DNA of 64,000 nt from an uncultured Alphaproteobacteria bacterium (GTDB taxonomy: Bacteria; Pseudomonadota; Alphaproteobacteria; Caulobacterales; Caulobacteraceae): the NCBI GenBank assembly GCA_903860975.1, contig CAIOSI010000021.1, positions 124,001-188,000 on the forward strand. Direction: 5' to 3'. The position numbers were made by a program, and so were the translations under genes. Below the pieces are notes generated by a model. That model was given only the letters and a program-made list of their open reading frames with translations. It did no database searches and had not been told where the DNA came from. Positions 52,583 through 60,364 of the stretch are shown one piece after another (positions within the stretch are counted from its first letter, which is position 1; each line of letters begins with the position of its first letter).

Positions 52583-53109
52583 TGTTTCAGCCCCTATCGG
52601 CGGATGCGCTGGAAAGCGCGGCCGCACGCTTATGATTTGTCATTACGGTATCGGCTTGGCGCAGCGGGGGCGAGAGGGGAGGTACGACATTTTCGCCCCT
52701 AAGGTTCGATCTTGGACTCTCCAGGCATCGAATGGGCTTAGCTTTGTGTTGCAAACAACCGGGGCGCTCGCTCATAGCCAATCCCATGAGCCTTCAGGCC
52801 AAGGCCCGTCCGGCCGCTGGCATGAACGCAGTTGTGACCAAGCCGATCGATGTCACCCAGGTCTTCGAGATCAGCGCTGCGATGAGTTGCCAGACGGCGC
52901 CAATCAAGCAATCTGACCATGACGTTCAAAGGGCGTGATGAGGGAGGTGCTGGCGCGACCGTTCTTTCCGTCGCAAGAGCCAGGACGCAGCTTCGAACCG
53001 CTCTGAGCGACAGGGTCACACCTAAGCCGCTTGAAGCCGCCAAACTGAAACCCTATAAACCGCGCCTCGCTCGCAGGACGACCGTCAGGTACGTACTTTC
53101 GATGTGTGC
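52583..53109. other. Intergenic region with receiver relic before tRNA-Met
   Basis: About 530 bp without an intact gene between the alpha-galactosidase and the tRNA. It holds the response-regulator fragment described separately and the alpha-galactosidase promoter. No att-like direct repeat of the tRNA 3' end is visible. Confidence 0.45.
52768..52938 (+). pseudogene. Remnant of a response-regulator receiver domain
   Basis: The frame from about 52768 to the stop at 52938 encodes SLIANPMSLQAKARPAAGMNAVVTKPIDVTQVFEISAAMS, which matches the C-terminal end of a CheY-like receiver domain: the ALTANPM loop after beta-4, the AAGMNAVVTKPID segment with the conserved Lys (K in KPID) and the last helix. 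The domain's first 80 or so residues, with the phospho-acceptor Asp, are missing and I find no matching upstream frame. It is probably the tail of a deleted hybrid kinase or response regulator. Confidence 0.65.
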
Positions 53110-53186
53110 GGCTGGGTAGCTCAGATGGTTAGAGCGGTGGATTCATAACCCACAGGTCGGCGGTTCGATCCCGCCCCCAGCTACCA
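53110..53186 (+). tRNA. tRNA-Met (CAT anticodon)
   Basis: A 77-nt cloverleaf with CCA encoded. Acceptor strand GGCTGGG pairs with CCCAGCT (one G-U at the end), D arm GCTCAGATGGTTAGAGC, anticodon loop TTCATAA with CAT, variable loop AGGTC and T arm GGCGGTTCGATCCCGCC. The A31-C39 mismatch at the top of the anticodon stem is tolerated in alphaproteobacterial tRNA-Met genes. A G1-containing, fully paired acceptor end indicates the elongator rather than the initiator type. Confidence 0.95.
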
Positions 53187-53290
53187 ACACATCGATCCGA
53201 GCGTTCCAGTCAGACGCCCAACACTGTTCAGGAAGTGCCTCCTCAGAGCTCAGCGCACGAGACCCGATGCGGCGCTATAAGTCCTGACCC

Positions 53291-53914
53291 TCAAACGGGT
53301 GCGGCGACACCCCATTCGTTCCAGGCCGCAATTTTGGGCGTCTTTGGGACGTACATGCTGTCTGCTTCCTCGATCTTGAAACCCGAAGCGGTGATAGCTG
53401 TGCCGACTGGCCGTGTCAGATGGCAGCCGCCGGCAATGCGTTTCCAAAACGGCTCGATGCGTCGCTGCCACTTGGCGATGCCGGCGTCAGGCGCCAGGCC
53501 ATGTTCGCAGAACAAGAGGCGACCCGTGGGCTTCAAGACCCGACGCGCCTCAGCCAGGGCGACGCAGGGCGTGCAAACCGAGCAAAGCGTAAAGGTGCAG
53601 AGCACGGTGTCGAAGCTCTTGTCCTCGAAGGGTAGGTCCTCGGCGGTCCCATCCTGGATATCAAGCTGAAGCCGCGGGTCGCGCGGGGCCGCCAGGGCGG
53701 CCGTGCGAAGCTCCGAGGCTGGATCGACACCTGTAACGCTGGTCACCTTGTCCGCGTCATAAAGGCTGAGGTTGAGGCCCATTCCGACGCCCAGCTCCAA
53801 GACGCGGCCGCTGGCCTTCGGCACGATCTTGGCCCGCTGGTGCATGATCGGGGAGGCGGAACACGCATAGGTTAGCAGCCGTGGAAGGATGAAGCGGTCA
53901 TAAAACGAGGCCAT
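53291..53914 (-). CDS. SAM-dependent class I methyltransferase
   Basis: A 207-residue methyltransferase (Methyltransf_11 type) with motif I VLELGVGMGLNLSLYD (about 38-53), GVDPASELRTAAL, motif II SFDTVLCTFTLCSVCTP and the LKPTGRLLFCEHG loop. The pattern resembles small-molecule or METTL7-like methyltransferases; the substrate is unknown. It precedes the DUF2125 gene's stop by only 14 bp on the same strand. Confidence 0.9.
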   Translation of the reverse strand: MASFYDRFILPRLLTYACSASPIMHQRAKIVPKASGRVLELGVGMGLNLSLYDADKVTSVTGVDPASELRTAALAAPRDPRLQLDIQDGTAEDLPFEDKSFDTVLCTFTLCSVCTPCVALAEARRVLKPTGRLLFCEHGLAPDAGIAKWQRRIEPFWKRIAGGCHLTRPVGTAITASGFKIEEADSMYVPKTPKIAAWNEWGVAAPV

Positions 53915-53928
53915 GGAGTCCCTCTTTT

Positions 53929-54972
53929 TCAGCGTAGATTATAGATTTTAGGAGAAGCGCCCAACGCGACCGGCCCAAGAGTCGTGCGGCCGGCCTGGAA
54001 GTCGATCGTCGCCTGGGCCGCGTCTCCCGAACCCTGACGAGCCTGGGTGACCAAGGTGGCGGCGTTTGCGGCTTCAGAGTTGATGGCGCCCATATCGCTC
54101 ATCGCCCCCAGCGCGCGCGGTGCCTGGCGCAGTGTAACGTTGAGGACACCGGAAAGCCGTCCGTCAGAAGCCACCCCGAGCGTCCCGGAGTTCGTACCCA
54201 TCACCGCATCACCCGCCGTAATTCCGGCCTGCCGAACGGTCATTCGCCCGCCCGCATCAGACCAATGACGCACCGCGTCAGGCCAGGTCGCGCCATGGAA
54301 GGCGCTCATCTTCGAAAGAGTTGAATTCCAGACGATGGCGATCGGCTTGTCCCCGGACACGCGGGCGAAGAGGCCCGATAGCCGTGCCTTGCCCCCGTCG
54401 ACGGTGGCAAAAACGCCCCCTTCATCGTCCGGCCCGGCGCGAAGGTGGAATTCCACCCGCTCAGCCGCGCTGAGCGCAAAAGGATCGGCACCGGCCTGAG
54501 GCGCGAAGGTTAGCTTGACCCCTTCAAACGAGAAACTCGGCGGGTGCTGACCCATGTGGGTAAGGCTGGCCCGGATCAAATGTCCCTGGACCACGACAGG
54601 GCCGCCCAAGGGGCGCGCAAAGGTGATCCCCTCGGGAGCGGCGATGAGCCAGCTGCCAAGCGCGTGCATCTGGGCCTCTGCCTCGATCCTTGGTGCTTCG
54701 AGCGCCCAGCCCGAGGGCTCGCGAATTCGAGGCTCCGTAAGGGTGACATCCATCCGAAAAGGATAGCCCCCGATGGTCCGCGCTTTCCAAGATAACTGGT
54801 AGCCCGCCTGGCCAAGCGCTTGAACGGCGGTGTCCATCTTGTGCTCAACCTGGCCCCGCGCCCAAACCCAGGCCAAACTCCAGCCTATGATCAGTAAGCC
54901 CAGAGCAGCGAAGGGAAGCCATAGGCCCAAGCGACGGAATTTGCGGGGCGGGAGAGGATCAGGCAGAGACAT
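53929..54972 (-). CDS. DUF2125 family protein
   Basis: A 347-residue protein with an N-terminal membrane anchor (LWLPFAALGLLIIGWSLAWVWA, about 17-38) and a large periplasmic domain typical of DUF2125: YQLSWKARTIGGYPFRMDVTLTEPRI and APRIEAEAQMHALGSWLIAAPEGITF. Function is unknown; the family is widespread in alphaproteobacteria and resembles AsmA-like beta-rich envelope proteins. ATG 54972 removes an unconvincing upstream extension to 55182. It is divergent from the ChaC-like gene. Confidence 0.87.
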   Translation of the reverse strand: MSLPDPLPPRKFRRLGLWLPFAALGLLIIGWSLAWVWARGQVEHKMDTAVQALGQAGYQLSWKARTIGGYPFRMDVTLTEPRIREPSGWALEAPRIEAEAQMHALGSWLIAAPEGITFARPLGGPVVVQGHLIRASLTHMGQHPPSFSFEGVKLTFAPQAGADPFALSAAERVEFHLRAGPDDEGGVFATVDGGKARLSGLFARVSGDKPIAIVWNSTLSKMSAFHGATWPDAVRHWSDAGGRMTVRQAGITAGDAVMGTNSGTLGVASDGRLSGVLNVTLRQAPRALGAMSDMGAINSEAANAATLVTQARQGSGDAAQATIDFQAGRTTLGPVALGASPKIYNLR

Positions 54973-54995
54973 TAGGCTTCTTACAGCGGGGCGCG

Positions 54996-55526
54996 ATGTC
55001 AGACGAGCTTTGGGTCTTCGGCTACGGTAGCTTGATGTGGCGGCCGGGTTTTGCGTTCGCCGAGCGAACTGCGGCGACCCTGCATGGCCGCAGGCGGGCC
55101 TTTTGCATCTACTCTGTGCACCATCGTGGCACCTATGAGCGGCCAGGCCTGGTGCTCGGACTTGCTCCCGGCGGCGCCACACGCGGGATGGCCTACCGGA
55201 TCGCGCCGGCTGATTGGTCTGCAGTCTATAGTTATCTGATGGAGCGTGAGCAGCCGACCGAGACCTACGTCGAAGCGCGCCGCTTTGTGCGCCTGACTGA
55301 CGGCCGTCGCCGCGAATGTTTGGTATTCCTGTCCGACGTGCGCCACCCGCAGTGGGCTGGCGCGCTCAGCCTTGAGCGACAGGCGCAGCTGATCGCGAGC
55401 GCTGCGGGGCGATCCGGTCGCAACACGGAATATCTGCAAGATCTTGTGGAGCATCTGGCCCAGGAGGGAATACGCGATCATTCGATGGAAGCTTTGATCG
55501 CTTTGGTAAACGCGCCTCAAAGCTGA
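54996..55526 (+). CDS. ChaC-like gamma-glutamylcyclotransferase
   Basis: Gamma-glutamylcyclotransferase-fold protein of 176 aa related to ChaC, which degrades glutathione to cysteinylglycine and 5-oxoproline. The substrate-binding motif YGSL occurs in ELWVFGYGSLMWRPGFAF (residues about 11-14) and the catalytic Glu is in LMEREQPTETY (about residue 87). The pocket has the ChaC sequence RRAFCIYSVHHRGT. It overlaps the end of the convergent plsC gene by 10 bp. Confidence 0.9.
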   Translation: MSDELWVFGYGSLMWRPGFAFAERTAATLHGRRRAFCIYSVHHRGTYERPGLVLGLAPGGATRGMAYRIAPADWSAVYSYLMEREQPTETYVEARRFVRLTDGRRRECLVFLSDVRHPQWAGALSLERQAQLIASAAGRSGRNTEYLQDLVEHLAQEGIRDHSMEALIALVNAPQS

Positions 55527-56224
55527 AGTAGCGCCATCGATCCCGTCTCTATCCGCTCCTCAAGAATGCGCATGAACTCCGCTCGCTTCAGACCAGGTGG
55601 GATCGGCTCAAGATATTCGAAAACGATCAGGCCGGGTTTGCGAAAAAAGCCGCTGGGCGAGACGTGGACGCCCGAATTGGTGGCCACAGGGATCACGGGC
55701 ACGTCTATCTCACGATAGAGCGCGGCGATGCCGGGCTTATATTCGCCGGCCACACCAGGCACACCGCGGGTGCCTTCTGGAAAGATCACCACTTGGCGGC
55801 CCTCTGAGAAGCGTTCCTTGGCGTCCTTGATCAGCTTGCGCAGCGCTGATGCGTGGGCTTGGCGGTCGACTTCGATCATCCGCACGCGCTTGGCGTACCA
55901 GCTGAAGAACGGAATCCACATGATCTCCTTTTTGGTTACGAAGGAGGACTGCGGCAGCCAGACGAACTGGGCGAAGACGTCGAGCATGGACTGGTGCTTA
56001 GGTGCGACCAAGGCCGCGCCGGTCGGAATGAACTGACGTCCGCGAACCTCGACGCGGATGTTGCAGCAGACCCTGAGCAGGATGTTGATGCCCTGGGCCC
56101 AAACCCGGAACATGCCCTGGATCACCCGATCGGGCGCGAGGAGCAGGGGCGTGCAGCCGACGGCCACAAGCACAAACCAGATGTAGCAGAGAACTGAAAA
56201 GGCAAAGGATCGGATGGCGAACAC
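55517..56224 (-). CDS. plsC: 1-acylglycerol-3-phosphate acyltransferase
   Basis: PlsC-type acyltransferase (235 aa) converting lysophosphatidate to phosphatidate. It has an N-terminal membrane helix, the HX4D catalytic motif in KHQSMLD (about residue 76), the acyl-acceptor motif FPEGTRG (about 148) and VPVIPVATNSGVHV. It ends the ftsE-ftsX-ydcF-plsC cluster, two bases after the ydcF stop, linking phospholipid synthesis to division genes. Confidence 0.93.
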   Translation of the reverse strand: MFAIRSFAFSVLCYIWFVLVAVGCTPLLLAPDRVIQGMFRVWAQGINILLRVCCNIRVEVRGRQFIPTGAALVAPKHQSMLDVFAQFVWLPQSSFVTKKEIMWIPFFSWYAKRVRMIEVDRQAHASALRKLIKDAKERFSEGRQVVIFPEGTRGVPGVAGEYKPGIAALYREIDVPVIPVATNSGVHVSPSGFFRKPGLIVFEYLEPIPPGLKRAEFMRILEERIETGSMALLQL

Positions 56225-56226
56225 GG

Positions 56227-56850
56227 TTAGCCCTTCTGCGCCGCCGCTGGTGTCGCGCGGGGGCCAAGCCCCAGCACCGCCTCACGGCCGAGGATCGCCA
56301 GATACTTGGAATACTCGATCACCATCAAGCGCGCCGAGCTGGGAGAGCGCCACCAGTGACGATTCTTCAAGGACGCGGTCGGCACCGCAAAGGCCTGCAA
56401 AGTGACCGCTGGTGGGCGCAGGACTGCGCGTAGCTCCAGCATAGCGCGAGGCAGATGATAGTCGGATGTAACCACGATCAAGCTGTGAAAGCGCATGGCC
56501 TTGGTCCACTCGGCAGTCTCGCGCGCGTTGCCCACGGTATCAGCGGCGGTGAAACCCAAGTCCACGCAGCAGTCGTAGAGCCGGCGTACCGTGTTCGAGG
56601 CCGTCCTGAGCTGTTCGCGGCTAACGTCGCGATTGACGCCGGAAACCAAGACGCGTCGGCCTTTGCGCTCGGCCAGAAGTTGGACAGCGGCGGCGATGCG
56701 TTCGTTTGAGTTGGCACCCGTAAGTACGACGACGCCGTCAGCTGCCTGAGGCACGGGCTGAGGCGTCGACTGCTGGACCCGGGCAGCAAAGGCCAGCAGG
56801 CCCGCCGTCCAGATCAGCATCACGACCAGGAAGGCCGTGACGGACCTCAC
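56227..56850 (-). CDS. YdcF/DUF218 family protein
   Basis: A 207-residue membrane-anchored DUF218 protein: one N-terminal helix (TAFLVVMLIWTAGLLAFAARV), then DGVVVLTGANSNERIAAAVQLLAERKGRRVLVSGV, ADTVGNARETAEWTKAMRFHSLIVVTSDYHLPRAMLELR. The DUF218 fold resembles nucleotidyl or glycosyl-binding proteins such as ElyC, involved in envelope metabolism. GTG at 56850 overlaps the ftsX stop as GTGA; the frame is open upstream to 56925 but only within ftsX. Confidence 0.9.
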   Translation of the reverse strand: MRSVTAFLVVMLIWTAGLLAFAARVQQSTPQPVPQAADGVVVLTGANSNERIAAAVQLLAERKGRRVLVSGVNRDVSREQLRTASNTVRRLYDCCVDLGFTAADTVGNARETAEWTKAMRFHSLIVVTSDYHLPRAMLELRAVLRPPAVTLQAFAVPTASLKNRHWWRSPSSARLMVIEYSKYLAILGREAVLGLGPRATPAAAQKG

Positions 56851-57740
56851 TGGATGTCCTTGATCAGCGACATCGCCGTGATGTGAGCCGCCGCGGCGGC
56901 CACCAAAGCAGCCAGAAGCGGACAAGGGACAACGGCGAGCAGATCGCTCCAGGCTATCGGCAAGGCTGGCGTCAGACCCTCGCCGCCGCCGGCTAACCTT
57001 AGCCCCACGCCGAGCGCTGCGGCCGCGCCGGCGCCAATCAAGCCGCCCTGGCTCGCGACCCGCGCGAAACGCGCCTGGAAGAGGCGCGCGATAAAGTCGT
57101 CTTCGGCACCGGCAAGGTGCAACACTTCGACGATGTCACGACGCGCTGCAAGCCCCGCCCGTGTTGCGAAGGCGACGACTGAGGCCGCGGTCGCCGCCAT
57201 CAGCAGGAAGACTGCGACGCCCACGCCGGCAACCAGCCGGCCCGCGCGGCGGATATCTTTGATCCAAAGGGAGTGGTCGTCCACGGTCGCATCGACGCTC
57301 TGGGCGGCGAGTGCCGCCCTGAGATTCTGGGCATCCGCCGGATGCTTGCCGTCGAGGGTGACAGCCACAAGGCGGGGCACAGGCAGGTCCTCCAGATCGC
57401 TGACGTCTCCTAGCCAAGGACGGATCAGATCGTAGGCTTTTGCCGGTTCAAGCGCGCGCACCTCAGACACCCCTGGCGTTTGCGCCAGGACTTCGGCGGC
57501 GTGGGCGGCCGCCGCGTCAGGAGTCTCTCCGCCTCGGGGTCGGACAATCACCGTCGCTTCGCCGGTCAATTGTCCGGTCCACGCGTGGGCGGCTCGGTTT
57601 GCGGCGATGACGCCCATGGCCGTGAGACAAGCTAGGAAACAGAGGACGGCGACCACGAAAATCAAGGACGGATCACGATCTTCCTTCTCTGGCAGAAAAG
57701 GAGCGGGGCGCCAGCGGGTGGGGTCAAAGGTTTCGCTCAT
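56847..57740 (-). CDS. ftsX: Cell division protein FtsX
   Basis: ABC-type permease partner of FtsE (297 aa). It has a cytoplasmic N-terminus (to about residue 28), a first helix VAVLCFLACLTAMGVIAANR, a periplasmic loop of roughly 120 residues, and three C-terminal helices (VAGVGVAVFLLMAATAASVV, GLIGAGAAAALGVGLRLAGG, LLAVVPCPLLAALVAAAAAHI). FtsEX regulates peptidoglycan hydrolases at the division septum. The ATG overlaps the ftsE stop by 4 bp. Confidence 0.9.
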   Translation of the reverse strand: MSETFDPTRWRPAPFLPEKEDRDPSLIFVVAVLCFLACLTAMGVIAANRAAHAWTGQLTGEATVIVRPRGGETPDAAAAHAAEVLAQTPGVSEVRALEPAKAYDLIRPWLGDVSDLEDLPVPRLVAVTLDGKHPADAQNLRAALAAQSVDATVDDHSLWIKDIRRAGRLVAGVGVAVFLLMAATAASVVAFATRAGLAARRDIVEVLHLAGAEDDFIARLFQARFARVASQGGLIGAGAAAALGVGLRLAGGGEGLTPALPIAWSDLLAVVPCPLLAALVAAAAAHITAMSLIKDIQ

Positions 57741-58477
57741 GGCGCAGGCATGGCGGCCGCGGGGCTGGATGGCGCCCGTCGGCTGATCCGACCCTTGTCC
57801 AGATGGAGCACCGCTCGCCCCGACCGGGCGATTAGATCCTGGTCATGAGTGGCGATCAGCACCGTCGTGCCCAACCGATTGAGCTCGACGAAAAGGCGGA
57901 AAATGCGCACGGCCATCTCATGGTCGACGTTGCCTGTAGGCTCGTCCGCCAACAGAATCTCAGGGCGGTTGACCACCGCGCGAGCGATCGCCAGTCGCTG
58001 GCGTTCGCCACCCGACAGTGTCGCGGGCATGTCGTGCATCCGCGATCCGAGGCCAACCCAAGTTAGAAGCTCGGCCACGTCAGTCCGATAGTCGTTGGGC
58101 TTTCGGCCGGCGATCCTTAAGGGCAGGGCTGTATTATCGAACGCTGAGAGGTGTTCGAGCAGCACCAGATCTTGAAAAACGACGCCAATTCGACGGCGAA
58201 GTGAGGGCCGCGCGTTAGCCGGTGCCTGAGACGTATCCTGTCCGAATAGGTGAACCAGGCCCTTGGACGGCTTAGCCGCCAGATAGATCAGCTTCAAAAG
58301 CGAACTTTTTCCTGCGCCCGATGGGCCGGTCACAAAATGGAACGAGCCTTGCGCCAGGCTGAAATTAAGTTCGCTGAGAACGTCCGACCCACGGCCGTAA
58401 CGCATTGAAACATCGTCAAAACGGACAATATCTCCGGCAACTTGCGGCGCCGCTACGGCAATGGGGTTTCTGGACAT
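57737..58477 (-). CDS. ftsE: Cell division ATP-binding protein FtsE
   Basis: ATPase of the FtsEX complex (246 aa): Walker A GPSGAGKSSLL (about residue 50), Q-loop VVFQDLVLLEHLS, signature LSGGERQRLAIARA and Walker B ILLADEPTGNVD, then the switch His in ATHDQDL. I placed the start at ATG 58477 (MSRNPIAVAAPQ), leaving 58 bp for the divergent promoter; ATG 58537 would start inside the neighbouring gene. An N-terminal extension of about 18 residues precedes the usual start. Confidence 0.93.
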   Translation of the reverse strand: MSRNPIAVAAPQVAGDIVRFDDVSMRYGRGSDVLSELNFSLAQGSFHFVTGPSGAGKSSLLKLIYLAAKPSKGLVHLFGQDTSQAPANARPSLRRRIGVVFQDLVLLEHLSAFDNTALPLRIAGRKPNDYRTDVAELLTWVGLGSRMHDMPATLSGGERQRLAIARAVVNRPEILLADEPTGNVDHEMAVRIFRLFVELNRLGTTVLIATHDQDLIARSGRAVLHLDKGRISRRAPSSPAAAMPAP

Positions 58478-58535
58478 GAAGGCCGAAATCGGCGACCTCG
58501 GTTGGGAGGCTGCTGGAGCGTCCGATTCGCCTGCC

Positions 58536-59333
58536 ATGATACTGACCTGTCCAGAGTGCGCCACTAGCTATTTCGTTGATGATTCACGCATCGAGGCGGC
58601 TGGCCGGACTGTGAAGTGCTCCAACTGTGGTGCGCGCTGGCGCGCGTTGCCGCAAGGCGCGGAAACCGAGGCTGTCGCAGCTGTTGTTGCCGGCCCCCGG
58701 CCGCCGCCGATGCCCGCCATTGATGACTTGGTGATTGCGCCACGGGTCGGTGAGATTCCATACCCTCCAAAGCGAACGCCAGCGCCCCGTCGCGAGGCAA
58801 AAGGCAAGGTTCTGATTTGGGTCGCCAGTGCAATCGTCGCGGCGGGGCTCATCGTATCGGCCATCGTTTTCAGGGCCGAGGTCGTCAAACTGGTGCCTGC
58901 GAGCCAAGCGGCCTACGCAGGGCTAGGGCTAGAGGTTTCCAGCTTGGCGATCGAGCAGGTCCATGCCGAGCCTGCGTTTCAGGGCGGTCGGCCGGTGCTG
59001 TCGGTCACAGGCCAGATCCGAAATCTGCGCGACACGCCGGCTAACTCGCCGCCCCTGCGGGTGAGTGTTTTGGACCGGTTGGGCCACCCTGTCGTCACCA
59101 AGATCGCCCGGCCGATCGAGGCGGCTGTCCCGGCCCATGCCGTTCGTCACTTCGCGATCTCCATCGTCGATCCGCCGGCCGGCGTACATGACCTGGAAGT
59201 CAGCTTTGAACCGGCCATGAAAGGCGCGCGGCCACCCGTCTCGGTCCCAGTTGTCGCCCCCGCCGAGCCGCAGCCAGCGGAGGCCAAGCCCTTGCCGCCA
59301 GGTAGCCCCGACGCACTGCCAACCCCCAGATAG
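58536..59333 (+). CDS. MJ0042 zinc-ribbon membrane protein
   Basis: A 265-residue protein with an N-terminal MJ0042-type zinc ribbon MILTCPECATSYFVDDSRI and VKCSNCGARW (residues about 1-36), a proline-rich linker, one membrane helix (VLIWVASAIVAAGLIVSAIVF, about 91-112) and a periplasmic C-terminal domain (LSLAIEQ, LSVTGQIRNLRDTPANSPPLRVSVLD) with a Pro-rich tail. Zn-ribbon plus single-span proteins of this kind are widespread in alphaproteobacteria next to ftsEX; function unknown. The ATG at 58536 fits the family start. Confidence 0.88.
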   Translation: MILTCPECATSYFVDDSRIEAAGRTVKCSNCGARWRALPQGAETEAVAAVVAGPRPPPMPAIDDLVIAPRVGEIPYPPKRTPAPRREAKGKVLIWVASAIVAAGLIVSAIVFRAEVVKLVPASQAAYAGLGLEVSSLAIEQVHAEPAFQGGRPVLSVTGQIRNLRDTPANSPPLRVSVLDRLGHPVVTKIARPIEAAVPAHAVRHFAISIVDPPAGVHDLEVSFEPAMKGARPPVSVPVVAPAEPQPAEAKPLPPGSPDALPTPR

Positions 59334-59343
59334 CGGAGGCGCC

Positions 59344-59883
59344 ATGACAGACGCCAAAATCGACGCCCTGCCTGTCGTTCTATTGACAGAAACCGAGATC
59401 GCTAGCCGGGTCGAAGCCCTGGCGCAGGCCATCGCACCGCACGTCGACGATCAGACCACAGTGATCTGTCTTTTGACCGGCGGTCTGTGGTTCTGCGCAG
59501 ACCTGACACGGGCGCTTTCACGCCTTGGGCGGCACGTCGGCTTCGATGCCTTGTGGCTCGCCTCTTATGGCGACGCTCGGGCGAGCCTTGGGCGTTGTGA
59601 GGTACGCGCCGACCTGCAGCGGCCGCTTGCTGGGCGCACAGCTCTCGTGGTCGACGACGTCTTCGATACCGGATTGTCCCTATCGGAGGCCGCACGGCTG
59701 GTTCGCGACGCTGGCGCAGGCAAGGTCCTGACCAGCGTTTTCGCAAGCAAGCCCTGGCCGACCCAGCGCGCGATCGAGCCTGATTTTGTCGGATGGGAGG
59801 CGCCTGCGCGATTTTTGGTCGGCTATGGCATGGATGTGGCTGGAGCTTACCGGGGGCTCCCCTATATAGGCGCACTGGACTAG
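59344..59883 (+). CDS. hpt: Hypoxanthine phosphoribosyltransferase-like enzyme
   Basis: Purine salvage phosphoribosyltransferase of 179 aa. The PRPP-binding loop is ALVVDDVFDTGLSLSEAARLV, and ICLLTGGLWFCADLTRAL and WLASYGD are the other conserved parts; FVGWEAPARFLVGYGMDVAGAYRGLPYIG is the HPRT C-terminal segment. A GGAGG stands 7 bp ahead of the ATG. It lies 10 bp after the zinc-ribbon gene and is probably co-transcribed with it. Confidence 0.92.
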   Translation: MTDAKIDALPVVLLTETEIASRVEALAQAIAPHVDDQTTVICLLTGGLWFCADLTRALSRLGRHVGFDALWLASYGDARASLGRCEVRADLQRPLAGRTALVVDDVFDTGLSLSEAARLVRDAGAGKVLTSVFASKPWPTQRAIEPDFVGWEAPARFLVGYGMDVAGAYRGLPYIGALD

Positions 59884-59955
59884 ACAGAGCGCCATCTGGC
59901 GGCGGCATCCGCGCTGCGCCGAATGCGTTCTGCTTCCATGGGAGCTCTGATCTTG

Positions 59956-60360
59956 ATGAGACAAGTGGCCGTCATCTCGGCCCTTTTGATCCTTGGTGCC
60001 TGTCGTCAGGCCACCCAGTCGGCGGGCCAGGCCGGCGGCAAGTTCGCGGGTCTCGATGCGGAGATCTTAAACTGGCGGACGGGAATTCTCGCATCAGACC
60101 CACTGTGCAAGAGCCAGGCGGCTGATCAGAAATGCCAAAGCTTCGAAGTCGCCTGTAAGGCCGAGCGTAACGTGACCGTTGAGGAGTCCGCCAAAGGGAT
60201 CACGGCTCATGTCGTGACGGCGATGACCTGGAGCGGTTGGGATCCAAAACTGAGGCAACCCCAGTCGGGTGCGCGCACAGTGGAGTTCACCAAGGCCGGG
60301 GCAAGCTGGACGCGGGCCGACCATTCGCCGGTCAATATGGATAGTTGCGCGGACCTCTAG
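59956..60360 (+). CDS. Probable lipoprotein of unknown function
   Basis: A 134-residue protein with a lipoprotein signal (MRQVAVISALLILGAC, lipobox L-G-A-C, Cys about 16). Mature part contains two cysteines spaced CKSQAADQKC, then FEVACKAERNVTV and CADL, suggesting disulphides. I do not recognise the family. ATG 59956 follows GGAG by 11 bp; ATG 59938 would add six residues. It is convergent with the beta-lactamase-like gene. Confidence 0.7.
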   Translation: MRQVAVISALLILGACRQATQSAGQAGGKFAGLDAEILNWRTGILASDPLCKSQAADQKCQSFEVACKAERNVTVEESAKGITAHVVTAMTWSGWDPKLRQPQSGARTVEFTKAGASWTRADHSPVNMDSCADL

Positions 60361-60364
60361 CTCA

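Noticed and set aside
52398..52916. 172-codon plus-strand frame over the alpha-galactosidase 5' end
   Set aside because: Mostly antisense to the galactosidase; the receiver-like residues are in a different frame (from about 52768).
53110..53186. Possible att site for an integrated element at tRNA-Met
   Set aside because: No repeat of the tRNA 3' end and no integrase or phage genes within the window.
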